A DNA stretch of 60,000 nt from Nymphaea colorata (GCF_008831285.2 NC_045141.1:17906106-17966105); one strand, 5' to 3'; shown: positions 25,723 to 38,065, numbered from the stretch's first letter. Notes: a model not told the origin generated them from the letters alone. A program made the numbers and translations.

Positions 25723-27784
25723 TACAATAAAACTCTTGTTGATACTCTTATATTAACTATTTCTTAGTAAAAAGCCTTTTATTTTTTAACCATCTAACAA
25801 CATTTCGCATCCACGAACTCTTTATGTCTAGACTATATGATATAAAACTTGATGAATCTTGTTTCTTGTAACGCTGATTGGACCAAAAATTAGCAATTGA
25901 ACTGGGAATTTGAATAAAGAGAGAAGGATGAGTAACATTATGTGAAGCCACGAACCAGAACAGTAAAAAGTGTAGAAGGAGCAGTGCATGATTGCAATGG
26001 CCCCCACGACTGCTACTATTCCTTCTCCATAATTGAGCTTCTGCTTCCTCCCCATCCTCTTCTGGATCACATCGAAAGGCAGAGCCACATACAGGCCACA
26101 GCAGGCACGTGCCCGCTCCCCATAAAAATTAAAAGAAAATCTAAAGAAGGTTTCTTTCGAGGGTCGACAGTATGTCCAACCCTATACTTGCTTGGGGTTT
26201 CCTCCCTTCTCTCATGAACATACGTTGGAGACTTGCAGTTGGTAATTCAAGTGAGTTCAAACCAGCTACATGATCTGTTCTACGTACCTTGCTTTAGAAG
26301 TGGCTGATCATAGGTTCCTTTCATGCTTCGGGTAGGGTGGGGTTGGGATTTTGTTCAGGTCAGGCCAAACGGTCGTTCGATCGAGTTAAACTGTCCAATG
26401 AATTTATTCGGGTAAGGTTAAACTAAATCAGAATACACGAGCCAACTAAAGTTTTTCAAATTTTATAATGTAATTTTTTTTTTAGTTAGCTAAGGTGGGG
26501 CTAATAAGAAAGTGATTCCTTGTTGAGCTTCTGATGCCAAATGCTATATATATATATATATACATATATGGATGCACGTCAAATGTCTTTCATTTGGAGT
26601 TTTATAATGAACCTTTAAAAGATTGAAAAGAACTAGGCCTAAGCCTAAGGCATGGTGAACAACGGAACACGAACTCGCCATTGACTCAACCATGACTCAT
26701 CTTGACTCACCCCAATCGATGAGTCAACTCGCTGATCCAGTAACCCGGTCATCTAACGATCCGAGTCATGGGATTGCCGACATTTAGCTGTTTGCGCACA
26801 TGGCATTCCATTGACACTCAAACAAACATAGTCATGTAACCCGGACAAAGGCTAATCACTCATAGTTTGCAAATGGCTAGACCTCCATTTTAGGTATATA
26901 AGGTGTACTACTGTTTCATACGAACCATATAATCTATGGTTAGTTTTTCGGAATAAAAGGATGAGACTTAAGCTCAAGAGTGTACTATAGTCTACCCAGA
27001 TTCTAAAGCAACCCTAGAACCAAAGAGTAGGAGGAAAGGGATGAGGACTTACACGCTTCTTTTGGTGGCATCCGGGAAAAGGGTTTTCAGGTTAAAGTAA
27101 TAACTAGTTAGATTTGGATTTTGTCCGTATATATCCAAAATGTTGACATCCCAAATCAATATCCACTTTCGACCTGCAAGTTTGTTTCCTCTAAACACGT
27201 TGAAGGAGGGCCCGCATGACTCTCCACTTAAGCTTTAACGAGAGGTAAATAAGGTTATATACAGGATTTGTATTAGTGGAAAATAAATTTTATTTATTGG
27301 TCCATACAAGGGTCCCATGTCTCATACACTTTATCTTTTAATATTTTTTAAACTAAGCTTAAATCTTTTACTTTTAGTTAATTTATATGTAACTATTTGT
27401 TTATAAACGAATATATTTGTATAGATATGGCAATATTTGATGATGATTAATAACCACTCAATTGAATCACTGACTTGACCGATTTAATGCGTTTGTAATT
27501 TGATGGATTCAATCGAATTTCTGATTATTCCAACACTAATGTTTCTTGGTAGTTCGAACTAATGTGGGATCACCCTAATTATTAGGGTCAAGGGTTGGTT
27601 GGTTCGAATGGCTCATCTAGGGTTTGGTTCAATGGTTTCGGTTGGCCAAATCTGTTGGGCCCCTGACCGAGTTGGCATGACCAAGTCAAGATTTGCCAAG
27701 TTCAAACAAACCAAATTCGTTCCTGCCCAGACTTGAACTAAGTCCTGATAATAAAATTTGTATTTCAATGGTAGTTTACCTTTA
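25723..27784. other. Intergenic DNA with a TGASTCA cluster
   Basis: No gene recognised. A short (TA)n run lies at about 26546-26561. Four TGA(C/G)TCA heptamers cluster at 26682-26726. Confidence 0.5.
26682..26726. promoter_or_regulatory. Cluster of four TGA(C/G)TCA motifs
   Basis: TGACTCA occurs at 26682, 26693 and 26703, and TGAGTCA at 26720. This heptamer is the GCN4/AP-1-type bZIP core. No gene start is visible near it, so it may simply be a tandemly related repeat. Confidence 0.35.
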
Positions 27785-27920
27785 GGTTGCATTTGATGGT
27801 CTCGGATTTGTATTAAAAGATTTGTTATTCAAGATCATCGATTTAAGATTCACATTACATGTTAAAAACCATGGATTTAAGATCGATGAGACGTCATGTT
27901 CATAGTGAAACAAATGCACC
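27785..27920. mobile_element. Tourist-like MITE, 136 bp
   Basis: The left end GGTTGCATTTGATGG faces right end AAACAAATGCACC (27908-27920). TTA flanks both sides (27782-27784 and 27921-27923), fitting a PIF/Harbinger 3-bp duplication. The phrase acatgttaaaaaccatg inside recurs in inverted form near 32550. It lies about 280 bp upstream of the OFP start codon. Confidence 0.65.
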
Positions 27921-28009
27921 TTAAATAAAAGAGAAAAAGAAATGAAAGCCACATATATGTCTTCATTCTTTTTAGTTCTTTCAAGTTGCAAAAATCTGAT
28001 CTCCTTGGT

Positions 28010-28139
28010 GAGAGAGAGAGAGAGAGAGAGAAAGGGATGTGAGGCATTGTTCTCTTCACCCACAGCCTTAGGCTGCCCACTAGTTTATTTTCATTTCTTT
28101 CTTTCTCTCTCTCTCTCTCTCTCTCTCTCCATATTTATT
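28010..28139. promoter_or_regulatory. OFP promoter/leader: facing (GA)11 and (CT)12 tracts and a TATA-like site
   Basis: A GA tract (28010-28031) and a CT tract (28105-28129) form an inverted pair about 73 bp apart, just upstream of the OFP gene. GA/CT tracts in plant promoters are known binding sites for BBR/BPC factors and are also common in 5' UTRs. catatttatta (28130-28140) could be a TATA element, but it lies only about 65 bp before the ATG. The true start may be farther upstream. Confidence 0.5.
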
Positions 28140-28200
28140 AGGAGGGCAGTGAGAAAGTTTTAGGCATCAAATTCCACAGCTTTTCTTGACAGAGGAACCA

Positions 28201-28980
28201 ATGGGCAAGCCCAAGCTGATGGCCTCCATTAGAGCCCTCCAGCAGACGCTCTGCAACTTCAAGCCCACCTCTTCCCGCTCCTCCTCCTGCCTCTGCGTCC
28301 AGCAGTCGCAGACCCACTCCTTCCGCTTCGCCGCCGACGACATCTACAAGAGCTTCAACTCCATCTACCTCGACCCCCGCAGTGCCGCCAAAGAAAAAGA
28401 AGAAGCGGGTGCGGGAAACGGGGAAGAAGAGCGGGAAAGCCTCCTCCTTCTCCCTCTCCGAGCTAGAGACTCCTCCTCCTTCGACTCCTCCGCCAACCCA
28501 TGTTCCTCCTCCGCCGATTCTTCCTCCGACTCCGTCCTCGACCTCCTGCTCAGCGGCCTGAGCTCCAAGCGCTTCTTCTTCTCCCCCTGCACCACAAAGT
28601 CCATCCTTGAAGAAGCTAAGAAGGTCCACAACGATGGCTGCGGCGGCGATGGTGGTGGTGTTGGTGGGGTTCTGGAACCTAACAACGGAGAAGAAGAGTT
28701 GGCGTTCTGCAACGACAGCATTACGATGTCCATGAATTCGGACGACCCATATTGGGATTTCAGGGCGTCCATGGAGGAGATGGTGGAAGCTCATGGGCTG
28801 AGGGATTGGCCGTGTCTCCAGGCGCTGCTGCAGTGCTACCTCAAGCTCAATGACAAGAAGACGCACCGGATCATCGTCTGCGCTTTCATCGATCTCATCA
28901 TAAACATCCTTGACGACGCCGGAGGAGTAAGACCCCACCAGTCTTCTTCTTCTTCTTCTTCTTCTTCCCTGATTATCTGA
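28201..28980 (+). CDS. OVATE family protein (OFP), transcriptional repressor
   Basis: An intronless 259-aa frame starting MGKPKLMASIRALQQ. The OVATE domain (about residues 172-240) begins SITMSMNSDDPYWDFRASM, continues EEMVEAHGLRDWPCLQALL and ends HRIIVCAFIDLIINIL. This is the conserved DPYxDFRxSMxEMV...L..LL.CYL.LN...H..I..AF.D pattern of the family. The rest is low complexity: Ser-rich tracts at about 22-30 and 85-120, a Gly run near 155, and a C-terminal run of nine serines. OFPs are plant-specific nuclear repressors that bind TALE homeodomain proteins and affect organ shape and growth; most lack introns, as here. The ATG at 28201 is the first methionine in frame. The gene stands alone on this strand. 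The GC-rich third positions contrast with the AT-rich surroundings and create a long open frame on the opposite strand, which is not a gene. Confidence 0.94.
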   Translation: MGKPKLMASIRALQQTLCNFKPTSSRSSSCLCVQQSQTHSFRFAADDIYKSFNSIYLDPRSAAKEKEEAGAGNGEEERESLLLLPLRARDSSSFDSSANPCSSSADSSSDSVLDLLLSGLSSKRFFFSPCTTKSILEEAKKVHNDGCGGDGGGVGGVLEPNNGEEELAFCNDSITMSMNSDDPYWDFRASMEEMVEAHGLRDWPCLQALLQCYLKLNDKKTHRIIVCAFIDLIINILDDAGGVRPHQSSSSSSSSSLII

Positions 28981-30042
28981 ACTAATTAATGGTAGGAATT
29001 TTTACTGTACAGCTTCAGGCATTAAGAGCCTACCCGTCTTCCTTTTCTTCACTAATTATCTAAACCAATTGATGTAGGAATGTTAATGTGATAATTTTGT
29101 TGTACAGTTCCAAAAGACCTCCTTGCTCTGTTACAGGGGAAAAACAATTGGAGGGAGGGGATGGAAGTGTAATTAAAATATATTCTGGTGGTTTTCGCCT
29201 TTTTCCTTGCTGATATCGCCTTCTGTCAGGACCCTTTCGTTGCATATAAAAATTTCGTTTCTTTCACTCCGATAAAGGTACAATCAGCTAATCGGCTTCT
29301 CGATTAGTTTCTTTCCTTCGATTAAAAAAATACACATTGCACGGAATTTACTTTTTTTTTTTTGTATCCATCGCTTTTGTGGCAGTAGCATCTGCTGAGC
29401 AAATCCAGACATTGAAATTTGAGAATCTTGATACCAATTCGATCCAATTATAAGTGTGACCATCTTGGTCGCTGGGGAAGGAAAAATGAAATGAATAAAC
29501 ATGTTATTCATTCATTTCACCATAAATATTAATTTGGTAACTCGCTGTGATGAGCAACTCGAGGTATTAAATTTTGAGAATCAGAATCATTAAGGCCATC
29601 AGTATTCTCACTGCCCAAGATGGGGCTAGCCCTCGACCTTAGATTCTATCTATCTATGATGGTTGCCTATCGATGTAGATTCGAACAAGAAGCTCATCAA
29701 GCGAGGCGAGGAACTTAAAGAGGTTTTCCTGCAACTTGACTCTGTGCTGCAGTCAGGCATGGCGGTTCTATGCCGTTGTCGACGCCCCTTGGCCTTGCAC
29801 GTAATGCCAAACAGGACAAGCCGGGAACGGAGCCCGCCCCCGATCGAGCTCTTCTCCTATGATAGCGTACAGCCTTCTGCCTTCTGATGATGGCATTGTG
29901 ACAGTTTCCTCTCAGACATGGCGTTATTTCTAATCTCTCTCATGAGAAACTACATTGTAAGATCGGCAGTCTGATTATTCTAACTCTTGTGCCTATATTT
30001 TATCTTTTTATATATAAACTTCAGCCTCTCCCACTTATTTAT

Positions 30043-30076
<34 letters not shown>

Positions 30077-31192
30077 CATATTGTACGTCTGTCAAGGGTC
30101 CATTGAGTAAATGGTCTTTCTTGGGAGGGGCCCATGTCTTCTCTTAATGCGGGTGAAGGTAAGTAGTACCATTCATGTGCATGTGTTCGTGCATGCCACA
30201 CACACATGTATATATATATATATATATATATATAGTACCATTCAATCATGGTAGATGTTGTCAATGGTCAAAATTTAAAATTTTCTCACTAAATAGTCAC
30301 TGGGGTTGGTGTGGTGATGGTTTACAGTTGTTTTAGCAAAGAATTTTGGCATCCGACAGCTATATATATATATTGGACACATTTATTTTAAAACTTTAAA
30401 CACAACATAGAAAAGTTGTGAATTTTTGGTCTTTTTGTGGCTTTTCAATTCATAAATCGCATTTGTGGCGTTATTTCTCTAAAAATAATAAAGCAGCAGG
30501 ATTAAAAAAAAAAGGCTGATAAAAGCAAGGAAAACGAAAAGAAAGAATAAGCAAAATCATGTTTGAATGTCGAACTAAAAGTTGAAAACATGATTACATT
30601 TTTTTCTAATGCTTGTATGGAAAATGAAGGAAAGCAAGCAAGAGAAATGAAAGGAAAAAGATTGGTTATCTCCAATCACTCCTAAAATGGGAAGATTGGG
30701 AGAAGAAGATTGTGTGACAATTTCTCCTTCATTCTTGTCTCCCTCTTCTTTTCCTTTCATTTCATTTTCTTTCCACACCATTTTTTCTCTTGTTTCTCTT
30801 CCATCCTTTAGCATCATCCAAACATAATGTAAGTCCGTGTTTGATAGCATGAATAAAATTGACCAAGGTGTTGTCCAAGTGAGCCATGAAAAGAAGGAAA
30901 ATCTCCGGTGAAGAAAGTCCGTCCTCAAGATCAAACAATAAAGCAAAACTTCCGGATATCTGTTTTGGAGTAATCAAACAAGAAAAGAAATGGATTGTTT
31001 TCTCTAAGAAACCCAAAAACATTGATCTGAATAAAAGCAAAGCTCTCTGAACAGCTCAAATTTTCACGGATTCCGTTCCACAGGCAATTTACATCTTCCT
31101 CTGAAACTTGCCCTAAATTAAGGAAGCAGGTTCCTCACCCCACCATTTAAAACTGCGAATCTTTCCTCCTGTTGCGGCTGATTGTGGGAAAA
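28981..31192. other. OFP 3' flank and intergenic DNA
   Basis: The OFP 3' UTR should occupy the first few hundred bases. A frame at 29663-29887 (+) contains a charged stretch (KKLIKRGEELKEVFLQLDSV) that looks protein-like, but I cannot assign it; it could be a gene fragment. (AT)n runs lie at 30045-30074 and 30208-30234. Confidence 0.4.
30045..30234. repeat. Two (AT)n microsatellites
   Basis: Roughly 15 AT units at 30045-30074 and 13 at 30208-30234, separated by 133 bp of unique sequence. Confidence 0.95.
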
Positions 31193-31423
31193 TGGATGCA
31201 AGTTGCCAAACGCGGGTATTCATTTCAAGCCTCCTTCTCCCAAAAAATTACCACCTTGCCACTGCGGCAGTGCAGGAGAGTCGTAGGAAGCCCCCTCTCC
31301 TTGTTTTCTACGCCGTAAAGGGACAAAATATCGTTCAAAAAAACCGTTTTGCCTTCCCTTCAAGTAAACGGTACAGAAACGGAATCAGAGGAACGACTAA
31401 TTGCAGACCAAAAAAAATTTAAA
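31193..31423 (+). CDS. Possible first exon of an unidentified gene
   Basis: ATG in a good plant context (gggaaaATGGAT) opens MDASCQTRVFISSLLLPKNY, then a basic, hydroxylated stretch to about codon 60. This composition would fit an organelle transit peptide. A donor could lie at CAA|GTAAAC near 31366 or later; in this frame a stop follows at 31421-31423. No family is recognised. It could pair with the exon-like stretch at 33535-33674, but no middle exons were found. Inference only. Confidence 0.22.
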
Positions 31424-33534
31424 AAAAAAATTTAATAAGAGTATAAAATAATGGAAATAAGAATAAAATACAGGAACAACGGCTCTTGTCGCTTTCGAAA
31501 ATGATGAGAGTGGCACAGCGGTAAATTGCGGAGCACACCGTGGCCTGCAAAATCTGAGGGTACGGATCTGGTTTTCCCTGTTTCCATCGGCTCTGTGATT
31601 CTGGGTTCCCCGAGTTTGTAAATTGACCGAAAAGCCCTTCGTCTTGGAGTGGCTCTCTCCAACTTCGAGATGCATGTTTTTGTTTGGAAAACTGTTCCTA
31701 CTTAACGAGTCTCTGCCGGCTGTAAGTATCCAAAATTTTCCTCTTTCACCACGCTGTTTGGCGTGTGATTAGGAAAAGCTTTCTCAAGAATGTTGAGCTC
31801 TCTCTCTCTGTCTCTGCCCTCTGGTTGTGTGGCTGGGGAAGGTTTACAGGGAGATCTGAATGTCTGGACACTGCTCGACGCCCATTGTTTCTCTAATCCC
31901 TTCCTCTTTTGTCTTCGTGCGACTCGAACCCCTCACGCGTGCACATGCAACCACACTATACTATATTATATTTTATGCAAAAGCATACAAACATTCACTT
32001 TTCTTAAACCCTATTTATTTCACCTACCTATCTTCTTTTACCATATGCATATTATATATACATATATATATATATAAAGACAGAGGGAAAGCATTGAACA
32101 ATGTGAAGATTTCTTGCACGCTGCCGTCAAAAATGTTCGTCGCAAACTCCTAAAGATGAGTTAATCTTAATTTGTTTGCCACCTGATCCTTAGTCTCTTT
32201 GTGTAAGGAAATCGTGAGTCTTGGAAATTGGAGTGTAATGAATTGAGATCTCATCATTAGAGCTAATTAATTTTAGGCGTGCTGGGCAGACGAGGTAGCA
32301 GTCTCCGGCCAACAAGTGTCGGACTATTTCAGGTCGGATCTGATCTCAAAATGCTCAAATTTTAGGATCTGTGGTCTAAAGTTAGATTCGATGCTCCTCC
32401 CTGATCTTAGAAAAGATCTCCCCACATTAAAAAATAGTAACATGGGGAAGTATTAAATCTAAGGTTTGTGTTTCTTTTATTGTGGATTTCAGATCTCTGG
32501 TGATTTGAGATCAATGGATTTAGACCTTCTCCTATCTGACATTAAATTCATGGTTTTTAACATGTACCATGAATTTAAATCCACACTTCTGAGATTCTCA
32601 ATTCTCAATTTCTAGGTATCTTTTGCCTACACTAATGAATGGGAGTAAATTTGTCGGTGTTTCACAAAAAAGGACCAGCGATCCATTGATGTACATGATG
32701 AAAAGAGTTTTTTGCATTCAATTTATAGAACAGGAGGAAATGAAGTTGCATATTTCTGCCCTTTTTTGCCTAAATGTTCCTAGTTAGTTATCTAATTCCA
32801 CTCAGTATACAAATCTTAGTTACTCGAGTGAAATGATAGTAATGCTCTACTCCTTTCTTTAAGCAAATAAGCAAATATATACGAGACAAAACCTTAGCTT
32901 TCGGTTATTTTGACAGTACCAGGGAAGCATATTAACTGGTCGCGTTAATTTTTTAAGGGATCAAGAGTAAAATTGTTAGCTAAGATGAATTCTTTTCCCG
33001 ACTTCGTATGAAGTGTACATACATGAATTAAATATGTTGCGCAACCTTAGTTTTTCGTCTTTCCAGGAAAAGAACAACTAGGTGTGCAGACACAACAGGA
33101 CAGGATATTGTTGTGTTGGTGTTTGCATACAAGCCTCTGTAGACTGCGGTGGTTGCATGTGACTCTTGTTTGGCCTCTACTTGTGATCCTGTCCTGGTTT
33201 AGTTACCTTGGTATTTGAGTAGGAATGTGCAAAGAGGTCCTCCTTTTTCTCGTGCTTTTCCTGTGCTTGGTTTCTTCCTCATTTTTGGTGTTCTAGCCCA
33301 TTTACCTTTTAGACCCAGTTGTCTTTTTTAAATTAGTCAAGTTTAGTTCAGAAAGATAATTGTAATTCACATCTGTTGATAAATTATTTCATGTTTGAAT
33401 CATGTTTGTGGTGCACACATACTTCCTGCTGTTCAAAGGCTTCGTTTTTAAAGAGATAACATCCAATGTTGGAAAGACAAAAACGAAAGGAAAATCATTA
33501 TGACTTGCTTGTCTGCGTTCCTAATCGTCAAACC

Positions 33535-33674
33535 AGGACCGAATAACTCCAGAGATGGAAATCCCCACTCGTTGAGCTTGGCAGCAGCACTTGCTCAGGC
33601 TGCAGCCTTGTTTATTGCAGTTTCAGCACGCAAAGGGCAGACTTCAGATATTTTGGCTCGCTTTTCAAGCTAGT
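33535..33674 (+). CDS. Possible terminal exon of an unidentified gene
   Basis: After a CAG acceptor-like site at about 33536 the + strand reads PNNSRDGNPHSLSLAAALAQ and then AAALFIAVSARKGQTSDILA, with stop TAG at about 33672. The Ala/Leu-rich helix followed by a basic tail looks like real protein, possibly a short membrane helix, but I do not recognise it. It may be the last exon of a spliced gene beginning near 31.2 kb, or a gene relic. Confidence 0.25.
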
Positions 33675-36600
33675 CTCAGTTTTCTTCTGCTCCTCTTAGT
33701 TGATCATAGAACTTCTAACTTTTATATTTTCACAATATGAACTTGGTTGTTCAGAATTTAAGTTGATGAACTGTGGAAAGCAGAAGCAGCTTGTCTGGTG
33801 GTGGCAGCATGGGTTCGCTGCATCCTGATCGATAAACTCGTAATGCGAGTATATAGTTGGCCAGTAGTATAGAAACGCGCCTTTGCTGAAGTCTTTGTGG
33901 AAATCGCGTTTTGGGCATTGATGAGAGCTCGAGCTACTGGCCTTCTCAGGCCCCGTATCCTTTCCTGTTGGTGCTCAATTTATCCTTTGGTCATTCCCAT
34001 TTGATATAAGTAGTCTGACAAAACTTTTATCCTGTATTTGTTTTCCTTGAGACAGATAGATTAACAAAGAAATGGGCGGATCTGCCTTTTCCTAGGTCCT
34101 TACTATTAACAAGATTTAGCCTGCACTGTTTCCCTTGTTCATGATTTGTGCCTTGGATATTTTGTTGTTCTTTCCCCACCCTCCCCCACATGGTTCCTTG
34201 ATAATGAAAAGGAAGCTCATATATGCCGATGACCGGCCTTTTTCATATACTTATTGTCTGTATATTGTATTTATATGTTATTCAAGTCCTAAAGCACTAA
34301 ACCTTCATATATATGTTCCTTGTAGTGCATATGTGCGCTTGTATTTGTCTGACGTGCATGTATGTCTTTGCTATTTTAACTTTAAGTAGCCAATGGTAGT
34401 AGCATGAGGTTTGAAATAGATGAGACCACCATCAAGTCCAAAACTGCCTAATCCAAAAGATCTTGATCCACCTGCTCAAAGTGACTTCCTTTGAGTGGTA
34501 GATTCAAGCTATCAGACGGTGTACGTGTTCCTCTTGGATTAATGCAGTGCCATTACTGCAGGAAGATGCCCAATTTTAGTCTAGCGAGCGTACATCTTAG
34601 CAAAAATGTTATTGTCCATTAATTTGCAGATAATGAAAGTGCTATGTTGGATGTCCTTGAGGGATTGGCGCAACTGATGGGTTGGTGGTTGATCAGCAGC
34701 TCGTATTCATTTCAAATCCCCAAAGCATCAACTTTATATGTTGTAAAAAAGAGACCATCGACATGCAAGCTAAAGCTCATTAGGATCAGCACCTAAAGCA
34801 CTGAAAGTAGGTCATATATTCTAAAAGAAAGAGGGGTTGAGCGTCTCTCCTATTGGCCCAGAGAGTAGCTATGCTATGTGACGTATAGGCCACAAAATCC
34901 GCTTTCCAGGTTTATCTGAAATGGTATCATTTCTAAATGATATTTGATGCCAGAAAATGGTTAATTCTTCTGAAATGGCAAGATTTCTAAATGATATTTG
35001 ATGTCAGAAAATGGTTAATTCTCATGAAAGGTAGAACAACAGTCGCATGACTCTGAAAGGAAAATTGCGCATTGCTCGGTGAAGTGTCCGTTTCAGGCCG
35101 ATTTCTTTTGATGTCACTCCACAGGGCTGTCATTAACATGGTAGTTTTCTTGCATCATATGCCTGTTCTAGTCAAACACATATTTCGCAGTCACTAGCTT
35201 TCTCTTTTTGTTTGATATTTGTCTAGACTGTACTAACTTTGTTGATCATAGATGACTGACGTCCCTTAGATCTGCAGCTTGATGACTCTGATATCTGGCT
35301 TTAACTAGATTTTCTCGTGCAATGTGTTGCCTTCTCATGAAAGTGAAAATGAACCTTTTCACGCGGAAATTGCTAAATTCGTGATCTTGTTCCCGAACTC
35401 GAATCTTTTTCTGGGGTTTCTCCTTACAAAACGTATTCTTCTCTTCGGAACATATCAACAGCATCAAAAGTTCAGTAAGTCATAAAAAATAATGGAAGAT
35501 CTTTGAGATAATATGTTTTAACATTATGTCCTTGTAAAAATTCATTTATATATTAGAAATGTCTCTTAATATTGTAAAAAAAAAACTATGCACATAAAAT
35601 GCATATTATAATTGGAATGTGTATACATTGCAATATTTTTGAAATGTCAGATATATATTTTTGGTGTTACTAAAATATTGAATCGGGATATTTGAAAGCA
35701 TGGAAAACATCGGTTAATGCTTCGTTTAAAACATGATGAGATATGCAATTATTTGATAATTGCACCCTAATGTGCTCATGCTAGCGAGAGAGCCAAGGTC
35801 TTCTTAGTCATGGAGGCGAGAGTAGGATCGACAATAAAAAGTGATCATGCTAACAAGTTAACTAATTTCCACTCCAGGGTGAGTAGAATAAGATTCATCC
35901 GATTTCAGTTTTTTCAAACTTGACAAGCACAGGAAATCTGTGCGGAGTGAAAGAATTTATTGATTTCGCCAATTGAAACAATGCAATTATCAATCGAAAT
36001 CTCAGATGACCATATTGAAATTGTTGCAATGTCTTACATCAAACAGCAGGAACTGCTGCGGATCACATGAACTGTGACTGTTTTCCCCAGATATTAGTTA
36101 GATGGCATGGATGATCGTGGAGAGTAATCTGTTTTGCCAAACACGGAAAAGGTGCTCAAGCATCTGAAGGCAGAGGAAAATGAAATGACGTTTTAATCGG
36201 AACTTCTAGAAGTGCAACATTAATAAAGAATTAATCCCATAAATGCAGATGATGCTTCAAGCAAAACTCGTAGAAATGTGGGAACTCCTAGCAGAAGCGC
36301 CGCTACGTACTCCCATAATCGTAAGATTGTAATTCATTAAAATGGTTATAATTGCCTCCCACTTTCAAGAACATTATTTGGCACAATGTTTTGGACTGAC
36401 CATTTCCCTTGAGTTGGTAAATCATATGAGAAAGGAAAGGAGTAAATCCCCAATTTCCAACCTACAGCTAGTTTCAACTTGTACTCTGAAATAATATCCC
36501 AAACTAAGTATATGATGCTGGTCCATTCAACACCAGTTTGTTACTCGGGGCGTATGTTATTCTTTTTGTGACCATATATATAAACTACCACCATCTCATA

Positions 36601-37358
36601 ATTTTTGCATATGAAAAAACAGTAATGCTTTTAGAAGGTGGGTACAGCAGAAAAGTTGGTTAGATGATGGTTCTCATGTAATTTCATGTTCATTGCTAGG
36701 TTGCAGTTTTCCTTGTAGCATGTTTGCAAGAGTAGCAATTGATAACAGGGAATATGACTATCATCTTTCTCTGCTTTCGAGCATGATTCTGCTTTTTTTC
36801 CTATGATTTTCAACAAATTCTTTTCTTTCCTGTACTACGCAATTGGCTTTCCCTAGAGAATGTGATTTTGCTGCAGGAAAGATTGTGAAACAATGATCAA
36901 AACTCTAGCAAAACTTATACTGTCAAAACTCAAGCAAAAGAAAACTGAAAACTTGATACAGTGCCTAACCATCGAACCCATGAACAGGAAAATTGATATT
37001 GCAAAACTGTGTAAGGGTGAAGGCCATAGGAAGAGGCCACACCATTTAGAATCTAGATGCGACTGACCAGCCAAAACAAACCACAAAAACATGTTCACTG
37101 TCATAGGAGCTTTTCTTAATGCAATTTCTAACATTTGGGCAATTGACTCATTCATTAAGTACTGTGATGGACATGGCTACCATCGACATTTGCACTACGA
37201 CGGCATCTTTTGTTTGACAGTGATTATGATCCATAGAGGGATGCGACCGAAAAAAAATTCTGCCCGTTAGGGCTTCCACTTCTTCCTCGTTTCATCTTCT
37301 TCTGCCGCTGCCTCAGTCCACCACTGGCTGATTACTCCTCTTCGCTCGTCTCCATTTT
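33675..37358. other. Intergenic DNA
   Basis: No gene recognised. The minus-strand frame at 36853-37155 (MNESIAQMLEIALRKAPMTV...) is protein-like for about 45 codons but matches nothing I know. A 54 bp tandem repeat lies at 34916-35023. Confidence 0.4.
34916..35023. repeat. Two-copy tandem repeat, period 54 bp
   Basis: ctgaaatgg...ttctaaatgatatttgatg.cagaaaatggttaattct occurs at 34916-34969 and again at 34970-35023 with few changes. Confidence 0.93.
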
Positions 37359-37480
37359 CTGCACAGCCCGTTGAAGACCCTCCTCGCTCGTCGCCATGTA
37401 CTGCACTGCCCGTTGAAGACCCTCCTTTCTCGTCGCAGCCACATTCGCTCAGCCGGTTGAAGACGACCGCCATTCGTAAT
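37359..37480. repeat. 42 bp minisatellite, about three units
   Basis: Units begin at 37359, 37401 and 37443. They share 'ctgca..gcccgttgaagacc' and 'ctcgtcgcca', and part of another unit lies just before. Read on the minus strand the period is 14 codons (GDERGGSSTGCAEN-like), inside a 68-codon open frame (37473-37267). Coding is not established. Confidence 0.85.
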
Positions 37481-37699
37481 GGCTTTAATGGCTTGTGAAA
37501 AATGAACGCCGGTCAGGCGATCAAACGTACGTGCTGTCGGTGTCCTTGTAAATGGTCAAATGAAGGCACCAAAATCGTCACCCCTTCTGTTCTTAAGCAG
37601 TATTTTTCAGCTGTTTCCGTCGTTAAATGGGTCTTATTTTTTAAAATACTATAGACAATATTCTGTGTCGAAGAATGATCCATAAGAAGTTAATTTTTT

Positions 37700-37885
37700 G
37701 TTTATTATGGCAATTTGTTGTGTCATGTCTTGACTTCTTGTAAACACGTTTTTATGTTAATGTACCGTAAAACCAGTTCATATTATTATGTTATTGTGGC
37801 ATTAATTTTTGTCAATGCCTTACTGCGTTCTTATAAACACAGTTTTATTTGTATCTATTTTAAAACCAATCCTTACATTGCGTTT
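37700..37885. repeat. Diverged tandem repeat, period about 93 bp
   Basis: The copies align at 'taaacac' (37741 and 37834), 'aaaacca' and 'attatggca/attgtggca'. The similarity is modest. Confidence 0.6.
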
Positions 37886-37928
37886 ATCGCATGATTTGTT
37901 GTCAAAGCTTTGTTTTTTATACGTGTTG

Positions 37929-38065
37929 GCGAGTCCTGCAAACGAGCCTGTGACTTCAGAAAACCGGCTGTTGTTTCAATGTTTCGGCCAAAAAACCAGC
38001 CGGCGAGTCCCGCAAACCAACAGTCGAGTCTAGCAAACCAGTTGGCGAGTCCAGTGAACCGGCTG
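37929..38065. repeat. 21 bp minisatellite
   Basis: gcgagtcc/tcgagtct phrases begin at 38003, 38024 and 38045 with exact 21 bp spacing, plus an outlying related unit at 37929. In one + frame this gives a 7-residue repeat (SPANQ.A). No other sign of coding. Confidence 0.8.

Noticed and set aside
28138-28938. 266-codon minus-strand open frame opposite the OFP gene
   Set aside because: It is the antisense of a GC-rich, Ser-coding gene; the product is a Gly/Glu/Val-rich string with no domain, while the + strand has a clear OVATE domain.
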